NCBI GenBank assembly: GCA_021234155.1
Contig: JAJEKV010000085.1
Coordinates: 3,936,651-4,000,650, forward strand
Direction of reading: 5' to 3'
Source of the DNA: Isoetes taiwanensis
Taxonomy: Eukaryota > Streptophyta > Lycopodiopsida > Isoetales > Isoetaceae
DNA: 64,000 nucleotides
In this document: positions 19,530-30,039 of the stretch, in pieces
Layout: each line of letters starts with the position of its first letter
Position numbering within the stretch: position 1 is the first letter of the stretch
Made by a program: the position numbers and the translations under genes
Notes under the pieces: generated by a model
Databases searched by the model: none
What the model was told of the DNA's origin: nothing
The model's input: only the letters and a program-made list of their open reading frames with translations

Positions 19530-20037
19530 TTTGATCAGAAAGTTCGCAATGGCGATTTCATCAACTCTTTTTGCATAGAAGAGAGAGGACTGGGACGAGA
19601 ATCTTGGAAGAAGTAACACATGAAGCTTCAGCATCTATAGACATGCCAGTAAAAGAGGACTGAACATGTGGTAATGTTGTTGAGGGATCAAGCTCTACAA
19701 ATGCAATTTTCCCTTGTCCATCAGGGCCTGAGGCATAAGTATTCTCTCAGCAGCTACAGTTGAACTTACAGGGCAGCCTATGAGCATCCAAGACACCCAT
19801 CCATTAAGAAACTACCATAGAATTCTTATTGTCATTATGTTGCAGCATATCTCCACCAAAAGGGGCTGAAGTAATCAGACCCTCGTCCACCTGCAACTTA
19901 GCAAATTTCTTGGACAACATGATACCATATAAAGCCCTCACTTTAAGCTTTCCAATAAGCCCAAGCATATCTAAAGTTGCACTGTTTATGTAAGTTATGG
20001 CCAACGCAGTATCACAACTAAACCCGATAGTCACCAA
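19530..20037 (-). pseudogene. Unidentified protein-coding remnant
   Basis: One minus-strand frame runs through about 165 codons with only two stops (near 19804 and 19752) and looks protein-like throughout, for example AKLQVDEGLITSAPFGGD and KIAFVELDPSTTLPHV. I do not recognise the family. The frame consistency across the stops suggests an old processed gene copy or an exon of a decayed gene, not noise. Upstream, near 20085-20150, a related-looking segment (VLGVIGLIEK compared with LDMLGLIGKL) hints at an internal duplication in the parent protein. Confidence 0.45.
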
Positions 20038-20227
20038 ACAGGGCCGGAATTGTCAGATCCTTTCTCTGCACCAGATCAGTATCACACCACAATCTTTTCA
20101 ATGAGCCCAATCACACCCAAAACTGATACCGGAATCAAGAGCTATGATAAAAAAAAACTAAAGCAGAAACCCTAGGTGCCGTCATCTGAAAGATCCATAC
20201 CCTGTAAGAATAATATGTCAAAAGAAT

Positions 20228-20320
20228 CTTTTTCTTTTTCTTTTTCTTTTTCTTTTTCTTTTTCTTTTTCTTTTTCTTTTTCTTTTTCTTTTTCTTTTTC
20301 TTTTTCTTTTTCTTTTTCTT
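20228..20320 (-). repeat. (GAAAAA)n tail of the U6 pseudogene
   Basis: About 15 units of CTTTTT on the plus strand (GAAAAA on the minus strand), almost perfect. It begins exactly where the U6-like sequence ends, so it reads as the A-rich tail of a retrotransposed RNA. Confidence 0.85.
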
Positions 20321-20410
20321 TGAACACTTTCTTGATTTTTCTATGACATCCTTGCGCGGGGGCCATGCTAATCTTCTCTGTACCATTCCAATTTTATCGG
20401 ATGTCCCGAA
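20321..20410 (-). pseudogene. U6 snRNA retropseudogene
   Basis: The minus strand reads TTCGGGACATCCGATAAAAT, then GATACAGAGAAGATTAGC-like sequence with GGT in place of CGA (ATTGGAATGGTACAG), then ATGGCCCCCGCGCAAGGATG. This is the spliceosomal U6 core including the ACAGAGA and AGC catalytic regions. The 5' stem is altered and the 3' third (TCATAGAAAAATCAAG...) is diverged from U6. No upstream sequence element or correctly spaced TATA box of plant U6 genes is seen beyond 20410, and an A-rich hexamer tail follows the 3' end. It is therefore best read as a reverse-transcribed pseudogene moved by LINE machinery, not a working gene. Confidence 0.85.
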
Positions 20411-20898
20411 TAGCCAATTTTTCTTTTTTTGAAGGAAGTGATAAATTTTGTTGCCAATCAGGAAAAACTGTACAATATGCTATTTTTAAAACCCAAAGGA
20501 AAAAAGCGTCTCATTGTGCAAGATTAGTTGTACACCTCAGAAATTAATTTAGTGTGACTACCCTCTAACTCACCCATGACTGCTATTTTTCCAACCATCA
20601 CTATGCTCGGTTAGAAATATATAGAGATTGCAATGGTTCTATTCAGCAATAGAAACATCATTCTTGGGAATGGGACGCCTCTTTGGCTCAAGCGTCATTT
20701 AGATCCTTTCTCGTCTTTATATACCATATTGTCTCTCTCAATTCTCATCGGCGTTCTCTCTGAGCCAGTACAAAAGAAGGTCGCATAGATGAGATAACAA
20801 TAACTCTCATTACATCTAAATGAATTGTCACTTTTTGTGGCCTTGCCATTGCTAGACTTAAGGAAGATGATTGTCACACATATTAAATATCACAATAT
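20411..20898. other. Unassigned DNA
   Basis: AT-rich sequence with no convincing gene or repeat. Short open frames have no recognisable domain. Confidence 0.45.
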
Positions 20899-21262
20899 TA
20901 AGATAAGATAAGATAAGATAAGATAAGATAAGATAAGATAAGATAAGATAAGATAAGATAAGATAAGATAAGATAAGATAAGATAAGATGAATTTTTACG
21001 TCCAGGGGAACCCAACAGGTTATGGGACGATACATGCAAGGGCAACAGCCCATCTAAAACCTGGAGACTAGGCCCCATCACCAAACACAATAACTAAATA
21101 TTAAAAGACTACCAAGAAGAAGATAATGCTAATGCTAGTGGTAATTGTGTGCTGCTAAAATTATCTAGACATAGCCAATCCAAGGATTGGAAGGCCATTA
21201 TTCTAGAATAATTGTTGCGCCTCCCCTGTACAATGCCCATTTCTTTTGCAGGCGGGCTGCCC
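20899..21262 (-). mobile_element. LINE 3' end with (ATCTT)n tail
   Basis: The minus strand ends GTTCCCCTGGACGTAAAAATTC and then runs into about 18 near-perfect ATCTT units (20899-20989). It lies immediately 3' of the ORF1 remnant at 21263-22165 and in the same orientation, so the two probably form one LINE copy whose ORF2 has been deleted. The terminal words match those at 3373-3440 and about 22984-23040. Confidence 0.65.
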
Positions 21263-22165
21263 TCACCTTGCAGAGCTCCTCCTTATGGTTACACAATTGA
21301 AGGGGGAGAAGTCCTCATGTACTGAGAAACTAGTCCCTCTAAGGTGGTTTCTATGCTGAAGAATATGTAAGCGGCTAAGAGTGACCTGAAACTGAACCAA
21401 GAGATGGCGAGGACGATCAGGTCTTGCCGCTCCCACCCTAGTAGCGAAGACAACTCCTCCAACCTTCACATGCATGACATCAGTGAAAAAATGCAAAGAC
21501 GCATCCACATCAGAATGGGCATCATCTTCTGCCTCTGCAACCCCTATAATACACAAGTTCAGGCTCCTGGTAACAGAAGATACTGAGGCAGCTTGCTCCT
21601 GGCTGCTAGCTCGACACTGCGACTCCTGGTCCCCTTGCGATTGTGGAGATGTCTGTACTTCCACCTCAACATGTTCCCTTTCCAATGTCTGCACTCCCGC
21701 TTCAACATTGTTTCTTCTGGGTTGTAATTCTGTATCTAGTGTCTGTATTGAGGCATCGCTTGTGCCCACATACTGGGCTTTAGGGTCTGGAACGAAGGCA
21801 TGTATTAACTATAATAAGTGTGTCCATCTCTCAATAGACACGATCATAGATGTGGCCGCCATTCCTCCCTCAGAATGAATGAGTCGTACCTAATCACGAA
21901 GTGTAGGTGGCAAACATTGAACTTGCAGGTCTAGAGCACTTTGGAGATCCTCCCGATCTTGGAAGGTAAATGTACCAGACCTGCTTGTGCCGATATGAAG
22001 AGGCCGCTGGGGACCAAAAAGAGAAGATAGCAAATCCATTATTACACTGGAATTAGCTTGCCCCTGACCATGGAGCTGTATGCTAGACCGAGCACTTGTG
22101 GGACGAGGGACCTCCTGTGTGAACAATGATTCCTGAGTAGGAGACTTTTTCTTTTCCCTGGCCAT
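21263..22165 (-). pseudogene. LINE ORF1 (RNA-binding protein) remnant
   Basis: Two minus-strand frames, 21890-22165 and 21263-21769. The first starts with a basic MAREKKKSP N-terminus. The second has a Gln/Glu-rich coiled-coil-like stretch (VQTLEREHVEVEVQT) followed by an RRM/CTD-like domain: LCIIGVAEAEDD, VGGVVFATRVG, HLLVQF and LRGTSFSVHEDF. This is the pattern of the nucleic-acid-binding ORF1 protein of L1-type LINEs. The frames are out of register, with stops near 21780-21890. No ORF2 follows; only about 270 bp of 3' sequence remains, which is unusual because LINEs normally lose their 5' end. Confidence 0.7.
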
Positions 22166-22983
22166 CCTTACACCAAATCTCTACTTATTACTGGGCCTTT
22201 CTGTCATGATGAAGCTCTCTAAATGAAATCAAAACGGGTATATACAAAAGTTAAATCGAAATGGACATAATTTAGCGCAAATCAAATCAATTTGTGAAGC
22301 CTTAATCTAAAAGATCCGTAACGCAATATCCAATACTGCAAACCCTACTAAAGCCGGCCGGAACATGACTGTTTTGACATACAAAATGTAACCAAACATG
22401 GACATATAATACACCATCGAAAAGACCTCGGAGAGATCTTTCAAATGCAATAAGCTTCACCTAAAACGGAGTCTTGGATCAAACGTTATGCTAGAAACTG
22501 TGTTGCCAGCGAAAAGCTACGCTACATGGCGCCTAGGGTTTCAAAGCACATGGAGCACCTCAGCAAAGTATGCACGTTGCAGAAGAATAAGGAGTAAAAT
22601 ATGACACATAGAAGTGGTAAAACTTTATGGCGTGGCTTTATCCTCAAGAAGCCCCTAGTATAAATTTATTTGCTCTTGAGATGGAAGAGTAGATAATGCC
22701 ATGGGAGATGAAGCTATAGCAGGAGGTATAATAATTGAGGAGGTAATAGTGGACAATTCAGTACTAGGAGCAATTGCAGAAGAAGAAATTATAGAACACT
22801 CAATCCTAGATGAAGGAGGTATAAAATGTTCAACCTAGATGAAAAAAACATTGTAGGAGGTGCAAGATGAGAATTTGGAAGTGGCATTATAGCAGATGGA
22901 GCAGGTTCGAAGTCTAGGCAGGGAAGAAGTACTATTAAATATAAAAGATTTATCTGAAAACATTAAAGCAAGTTTTGGGCCAT
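22166..22983. other. Unassigned DNA, possible LINE 5' region
   Basis: The part just above 22165 is likely the 5' leader of the minus-strand LINE whose ORF1 precedes it. About 22650-22920 encodes on the minus strand a Ser/Pro/Ile-rich low-complexity stretch of unknown origin. No complete gene. Confidence 0.4.
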
Positions 22984-24697
22984 TTAAGAATAGAATAGAA
23001 TATGATTTTATCGTCCACGGAAACCAACTGGCCTATGGGACCCAAGTACAAAGAGAGAGCAAAGCAGCGATATTACCGGGATTAAAAACCCCGCCCGAAG
23101 GGTTTTCGGGGAAAAACCTTAGTAGCAATAAGGATGCTGACATATCTTGCATGCTTATATACATAATCACAAGTACAATTTGAGGTTAATGTCGGACGGG
23201 GGGCATAACCGAGTCCGCATCCATTACCTCCCCGAGGTACGATCCCGACAAGCCTCAGAGGCCGCGGTTTTCGGTAGCTCATGCAAGGCCCGATGGGGCA
23301 CAACTAACCGAGCATACCGAGCGGGATATGCCGGGTACAGCCGGACAGCCCTGGAGGGCGTGACTTTCATCCTCAATGGCGCCATGTTGACAAAGATCGG
23401 ACAGACTGTCCTCACGCTGCTCCCGAATCCATCTCCATGTCTCAATGCGAGGTGGTGTGCACTGTCTTGCGAATGGAAGCAATCACCCTGCGCTTTTTCA
23501 TGGGTAGATGGGTGCGCAGGTAGTGGTGTGGGCCCTCGTGAGCATGGGATTAACTCGTTGTCGATAATTTGCCACCTTGACATGTGGCGGGGCCTCTGCA
23601 TCCCAAAGCTTGGCCATGAAGCAAGCATCCAAGTATCTTTGCTTCAAGGCAGCGCGTTCCTTGCGGTGTATGCACGGTCCACATCCGTGGTGCCCGCACA
23701 TTCCATAGCGAAACCACCGGGCTTGCTTGTCTTTCCAAAGAAGCTTTGAGTCGCCATGCGGGCCCATCGCCACCGCCAAAAGCAAGGTTAGGCGGTCGGG
23801 CTTCATCCATAGCCACCACCGCCCGGAAGTAAATAATGTGACGCTTCAGTAGCGACCCTCTGTAATGGAAGGAAGCCTGTCTCCCGGAGCAAGATGGGCT
23901 TTCCGGCTAGCAGCGACCAGTAACGATGGATGCATCCCAGTGTGTGGTAGTAGAAAACTCAATGCCCAAATACTTATAAGATCGAGCCACCTCCACTACC
24001 CCCCCGGTAAGTGAATGAAGGAAGGCGTGGGTGCCGGGATGATGGGACCAGCAGCACCCTTGTCTTGGCCAAGTTAACTCTCATGTCTGGTGAATTGGCG
24101 TAGAAAGTGTCCAAAGCATCCGGTGGCGTTGCATGTCCTCCCGGGTATATGCGGCAGGTCAACATCATCAGCATATATGAGTTGCGGATTATGTGGTGCA
24201 TGAACGCCTCCCCTCCCCGCTTTCAGCTAGCCATTCTTCTAGCTGGTCAATGTACAAGCCCGGAGCCGCCGGGATAGAGGGCAGCCCCGGGCGCCCCAAT
24301 GCTACTAACAACGGGCTCCCCGACAAGTGTGAGACGGCCGGAGCAAGCCTCGTTATAGTCTCGTATATATAGCATTCTGCAAGTCGACGGGGGTCCCTAG
24401 CTGTCTTAATCTGTCCCACAACTTATCCCGAGGCACTGTGTCAAAAGCCTTTGCGAAATCCACAAAGCAACAGTATAGATTCTGGCGTTGATTCCGGCTA
24501 TCCTCTATGAGTGTTCGCAGAGTGAAGATATGGTCAATAGTAGAATGCCGGGGGCGGAAGCCTGCCTGCGTGAGAGCCCGCACTTCTCCATCCTCTGCCC
24601 AAAGTGTCAGTCGCTGCTCAAGAATCCCGGCAAGCAACTTGGCAAAGAGAGATAACATTAGCTTCTTATTTGCCACTTTTGATAAATCAGGCACTCA
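22984..24697 (-). pseudogene. 5'-truncated LINE with reverse transcriptase fragment
   Basis: The frame 24353-24694 encodes a non-LTR reverse transcriptase segment (LTQAGFRPRHSTIDHIF, CCFVDFAKAFDTVPRDKL). Further along the minus strand, in shifted frames, come a YADDV box near 24175 and INLAKT-like VNLAKTRVLLV. A C-terminal GAIEDESHALQGCP zinc-knuckle-like motif lies near 23380. The 3' end has GTTTCCGTGGACG followed by an ATTCT pentamer run (about 22984-23010), like the tails at 3.4 and 20.9 kb. The copy is GC-rich compared with its AT-rich flanks, 5'-truncated near 24697 and frame-shifted several times, so it is inactive. Confidence 0.82.
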
Positions 24698-25120
24698 AGA
24701 AATTGCTTGGTCAATAGGAATAGGAATAGAAATACAAATACAAATACGTCAACCATTGATAATAGAGTGAGAAATGTGCATGCCCACACTATTAGCAACT
24801 ATTAAAAACTCATGAGCAAGCAAATCACGAATGAAAAACCAGCAAGGCACTTTGAGGGCTGAAAGCATATTAGGAGAAAAACCAGATGTATAATATTAAT
24901 AGAGAATGTAACCAGTACCCAAAGAATAACCAATTCTATATTGCCTCAACACTATTAAAAATATCAACAGGAAACAGAAACGACCAGACCAAAGGGAGAT
25001 AGGGAAAGCAACAAAAGGACGTGGGGTAGAATTGGGGATGCTCAAGGAAGCCATAGGAGGAGTCAGAGGAAGAGATAGACATCAAGAAACTATAGTAACC
25101 TACTAAAATTGTAACGGGTA
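24698..25120. other. Unassigned DNA
   Basis: No recognisable gene. It starts with a short A/T-rich run containing ATAGGAATAGGAATAG next to the LINE 5' junction. Confidence 0.4.
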
Positions 25121-25565
25121 CACTACAAAAGAAGGAGCCAATTTATGTCATTAAAATGTAACCAGAGCATTGAAAAATTTTCACTATGACATTATTGATG
25201 ACATTCAGATATAGATGATGTTATAGGTGCCACAGTTTGTGCCACCTATAGCACTTTTTGTGTCACCTGCAGTGAATAATTTTGTTATGATGCGATAGAT
25301 GTTGCTATTAGCATCAACTATAGTGTCACTAGTTGTTATACAGGTAGCATCAAAATTAGTGCCAGCGCCCACCATTGGCATTATAGGTATTGTTATTAGT
25401 ATCAAATATAATAGCACGTTTAGTGTCACAAATTTTGCCAATGTTGTGCCGCCATAGTATATGCGACAATAGATGTTGCTATTAGTATAACCAACATTGT
25501 TAGATATTGTCCCATCTATAGTGACATTATGAGTATTAACATTAATAATATATAGATGCAACATT
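25121..25565. mobile_element. CACTA-like terminus with subterminal repeats
   Basis: Begins CACTACAAAAGAAGG, the canonical start of plant CACTA (En/Spm) elements. It is followed by about 350 bp of degenerate short repeats in both orientations (ATAGATGTTGCTATTAG, TGTGCCACCTATAG, ATAGTGTCACTA), like CACTA subterminal transposase-binding regions. No matching opposite end (TTTTGTAGTG) was found nearby and no transposase is present, so this is probably a one-ended fragment. Confidence 0.5.
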
Positions 25566-25633
25566 CTTGATAACCCCTAGAGAGGTAGAACTACTAAGTA
25601 AGCACTTGGTCTTCGTGGATGATGTTAAAATAA

Positions 25634-25672
25634 TACCTACCTACCTACCTACCTACCTACCTACCTACCTAC

Positions 25673-25705
<33 letters not shown>
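25634..25705. repeat. Compound microsatellite (CTAC)n(CTAT)n
   Basis: About nine CTAC units run directly into about eight CTAT units without interruption. A shorter CTAT run recurs near 25985-26010. Confidence 0.9.
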
Positions 25706-26089
25706 AAGTTATATAGAGGTGCAAGAATCTTGGAGTTCTTGCCCCTTAAACACTTGATACATGGACTTGAGATCGATAAGTGATGGTAAGGGGAATCTAT
25801 AAGGTTGTTTAGGGATGAACACCCTCCCTCATCTGCCTTTTACACGAGCTCTAGTTCCCCCATGTTCGGTTTTTGGGCTAGTCCATTGCATTAGCAATTA
25901 AAAGATCTTGTGTTCCAGTCTCTAGGGGTTCGTCATATATCCTCATGGATGTTGCCAATGTGGTATGACATAAAAACACGACCTATCTATGTAGCTATCT
26001 ATCTATCTAGTTTATCATCTAATATGAGGTGGGGTTTATTTCACATATATTCAGAGGCTTTTGATCGTGGTAACACCCGAGTCGACCAT

Positions 26090-28260
26090 GTTTGACCAAA
26101 ATTGTCCAAAATTTAGCTAGTAAACTGCCCCATAGTGTTTCTTGACGTGTTTTGCTTAGATTTGACTTCATGTTACCTAGTTAATATAGGTCCATCTGAT
26201 CAAGAAGTCTTAGGCACGGGAACCTAGTCAGCCTTAGTCTATAAAAAGGGACCTCAATTGACATTTTCTCTTCACCAAATTTGTTCTCATCCTCTTAGGT
26301 AATTTTCGAGCTCCTTGTCAATCTTTTCCAACAATTTTCTACTCCAATCTCTGCTCAATGGTGCCCAGAAACTTTGTTGAATGGTACAACAGTGCCAACC
26401 ACATCCATGAATTTCCAGCAGAGGAGGCCTTCCATGTCTTTGACCATCTCTTTAATCTCCATGCAACCTTGACAAGAAAACCCTATTATATAGACATTTT
26501 ATGCCAGTATGACCAACAAATCTTACCCTGGGAAGTCAGCCTTTCCCCAAGGGGAGGCAAGTGGATGTCCTTGGAGTCATTAAGTCAAGTCTTAGGCGGG
26601 GGATCTAGAGTCAAAAGTCAGTTGTGGGAGAGAACGAGCAGCATGCCTAATTACATGAGTTGTAAGGCTCATAGGCACCGGTATGTCTCAACACACGCAC
26701 CTCTATCCTTGTTTATGCACTATAGGGCCATCAACAAGGTGGGGGAGCCTTCGATTCAACCCTTAGACCTTGCACCCCTCAACATGAGGATGGAACAGGG
26801 CCAAATTCATGAGATTCAGTCCTTGGAGTACGTCTACCACGACACTTCAGCAGGGGCACTTTAGATCGAGCAAGACTATGAACAGGAAGGGGAGGACGAC
26901 CAAGATTGGGAGAGCATGGAAGCATCAAGGATGGAGAGGCAGATAGTAAGGCATGATGAGGACATCAGGCGAGCCAATGAACCGTAGAAAAGAATCAACG
27001 CACAGGGCACCTCTGATAGTGAAAGATCGTATCGTGTGCATGCAGCGATCGGGTAGAAATGCCTAATCGTGGTATAATTAGTTAAGATTCCTCCAGAAGC
27101 GGGTGTTTTAGAATATCGCATCACAGTATCTCCAATAGTGATTGAAGGGGAGGAGTACATTCTTGCATATGACATCCTCCATCTTCCATACTGCTTAGAA
27201 GAAGGGCTCAGAATCGGCGAACTCATGGGGCTGATTGTAGAAGGGCAACAGAGGGACCTCATTGACTACTCATATCAAGAAGTCCTAAGAGAGGTAGCAG
27301 AACGGCATTTTTATGTCGTAGAAACGATATCTGACATTGCGACATACGAATACATACGGCAGATATATCACCAACAGCCGCCAGTTATTCTAGAGGAGGA
27401 GTTTCAGGAAATTCAAAGTAGGTTGTATAAACCATGTTCGAGTGTGAAGCATACGGGAGGGGTCCAGCGGCATCAACTTGGACAATGCAACCACGATGTG
27501 GAGGGACCATGAAGACCTCCTAGCAATAGACGTCTACGGTGAAGCGACGAAAAGGAGGGGTATAGCAAAGTCAGCGGGACTCCAAAAGGGGAAGGCCCTT
27601 CAATACTATCTTCCAGTTCTAAGCCAAGGCCAGATGATAGTATTCCACAAGGACTTCAGCCCACGAGGGGAGAAATCCGTAGCACTCCTGATAGCACTTT
27701 CAGGGTTCAGCCAGCATGCCAAAATAAAAGAGAACACGGATCACATCCGTGGTACTCTACAGCCTCAACTTTGCCAGGGGTCATCTAAGAGATGTGCCAA
27801 AGACAGTAGTAGCAGCTATGGCACCACCACTCCCACCTCCTCAAATGGCCCGAGCTTTAGAAGGAGAATCATCTCGAAACATTCTGCGCAACGTCAGCAA
27901 GGGACTTCACTCAATGACATGAAGAACTTCTTCAAGTCTATGAAGTGCTCTCGATGATAAACGCTTATCCCTCCCTATGTACTAATATGTATCAAGAGAA
28001 TTCTATGATTGCATGTAATATTATCTATTTTCTATGAAAATTTTCAAGTTTTCAATTGTATATTGATGTATCAACTATTATAATTCATTGTTAACTTATA
28101 AAGTTGAGTTTCAACGTGATTTCTTTCATGACTAATAAGAATTAACATATAAAAGATATCATGATGTATAACTTTGAATAACAACCATGGGTGACTAATA
28201 CTTGCAGCCAGGAACACGCGCTCAGGGTCCCACGGTTAAGGCACGCACCATCAGTGGCAA
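26090..28260 (+). other. Unclassified region with broken ORFs, possibly retroelement
   Basis: A promoter-like stretch (TGACG at 26142, TATAAAAAG near 26241) is followed by a 168-codon frame at 26358-26864 beginning MVPRNFVEWYNSANH. More broken plus-strand frames lie at about 27075-27512 and 27478-27957. The acidic segment EQEGEDDQDWESMEA and the helical VIEGEEYILAYDILHL look like genuine protein remnants, but I recognise no domain. The region precedes a gypsy gag in the same orientation, so it may be the long leader or an extra ORF of that element, or a separate insertion. No LTR could be delimited. Confidence 0.35.
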
Positions 28261-28269
28261 CCCAGAAAC

Positions 28270-29400
28270 TTGTTCGGCCGAGAGCACGATGAAGAACAAA
28301 CAGTTGAAGCAATGAACACAAGGCTAACTCCGATGAGGAACCAGATGCAGCAACTGATGCAATGGGCTACACCTTTGATGCATGCCCAGGAGTATGGATC
28401 GATGCCACCTCCACCATCGAGAGGACCAGACGAAGCTCCTCAACTGGAGCAGGAAGAAGTCTGGATGCCTGAGAAGAACAAAAAGAGGAAAAGAAGAAAT
28501 GGGAGGAGCCCATCTCCTTCGAGTTCCAGCTGGTCAGACACTTCGGGAAGTGGATCTCGAAGCAGTTCTGAAAGTGAGTTAGACAACTCACAAGGCAGAG
28601 ACAGGAACAGAGAACAGGGGACTACCAGAAGAAGATGGATAATGCAATGAGTAATGTATGGAAAATCCAAAAGTTGGGTCAGTTCTCCGGGAAGGATAGA
28701 TCTGGCATGGAAGTGGAAGCTTGGTTAGACGAGATGGAAGAATTTGGGAACTCATATGAGATGAAAGATAAGGACATAGAAAAGGTGGCAACAACAAACC
28801 TGATTGGACCAGCCCGGATTTGGTGGAAAGGATATGCCAAGTCAAATAAGTTAAGAAGGAACAATTGCAGATTCAAAACCTTCAGTAAGGCTTTCCGCAA
28901 GCAATACGTCCCAAGGTCGCACACGAGCAGGCAAATTCAGCAGTTCTATAGGTTGGATCAAGGGAGCCTTTCAGTGGCCAAATATACAGAGGAATTTATG
29001 AGGCTAAGGCTAAATGTTCCAAGGATCACTGAGAGCCAGACAGTGGATGGTTACATTGAGGGGTTGAATAGCAACATTAAGAGATTAGTAAGGGCCATCA
29101 GCCCGAAGACAGTTGGGAAGGGTGAAGACAAGGCACTAAGCTTGGAGGAGGCACCAGCAACTCCGACGTAGAAACATCAAGCTTACAAAAGAAAAGCAAC
29201 AGGGTCTTATCAGCCAAGGCAAGCACCCTCCACTCCAGTGGGGCACCAATATCAGGGAAAGACGGATAAGAGAGGATCTTACGGGGATCAGAGGCAGCAG
29301 GGAGGTCCATGGGGGAAATCAGTCAAATTCTTTTTGGATAGCATCCGAAGGAAAAGAGGGAGGAATGCATAGAGAAGAAGTTAGTTTTAGGTGCTTCTAG
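28270..29400 (+). pseudogene. Ty3/gypsy Gag
   Basis: The frame 28270-28650 encodes an acidic/basic low-complexity N-terminal part. The frame 28635-29171 encodes a retrotransposon Gag domain: LGQFSGKDRSGMEVEAWLDE, TNLIGPARIWWKGY, YVPRSHTSRQIQQFYRLDQG and YTEEFMRL. A short zinc-knuckle remnant (CF..GYRMHDC) follows near 29390 in another frame. The two main frames overlap out of register and stops intervene. Plus strand; followed by protease and reverse transcriptase in the gypsy order. Confidence 0.8.
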
Positions 29401-29579
29401 TCTGGTTATCGTATGCATGATTGTCCCTTTGTGATGCAAGCAGCATTGGCAGAGCTCATTGATTGGGGGTCACCAACGGAAGTGGACGATGACGAAGACG
29501 ACCAGCAGGAGCCTCAAGACTTCATAGAAGGTGAGTGCAGAATTTGTGCAGCTATTGAGTCAGGTGATGTCAAAAAATA

Positions 29580-30018
29580 GTCCACGATTATTTCAACAGA
29601 GGGCATCATTGATAGCAAGCCCTATGTAGTCCTCATAGATACAGGTAGTTCGCACAAGTTCGTTTCTCCCAGATTGGTCATCTTAATGAAGAACAAGATT
29701 CTTAAGTCCAAACCCAGACGGGTCAGTATGGCAAGTGGTCCAATTCGTCACACCAAGAGAAAGAGAATCAACTTTGACATAGACCTCAGTGGAACCAAAT
29801 AGACTATGGGTGCAGAGGTAATGGATATTGGTAAATATGACCTCATACTAGGAATGGAGTTCTTAAAGCCAACAAAAGCCATGATCGACTGCGACAAGCA
29901 CGAGATCTCCATCACGGCATCCGACAGGAACCGATTTGTAGTCAAAGGTAAGAGAGTCCCTTTCAGCAATGCAGTGCATCTCCTTGAAGGAATTACACAA
30001 AAACTTAATGAGAGATGA
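29580..30018 (+). pseudogene. Ty3/gypsy aspartic protease
   Basis: The plus strand encodes VVLIDTGSSHKFVSP with the DTGS catalytic motif near 29640, and the frame 29806-30018 carries YDLILGMEFL, the conserved ILGMDWL-like strand. Stops at 29800 and elsewhere break the frame. Confidence 0.82.
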
Positions 30019-30039
30019 GGTGGATTATATCCTTAGGCT

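Noticed and set aside
20321-20410. Functional U6 snRNA gene
   Set aside because: The 3' third is diverged, the 5' stem is altered, an A-rich hexamer tail follows, and no upstream sequence element was seen.
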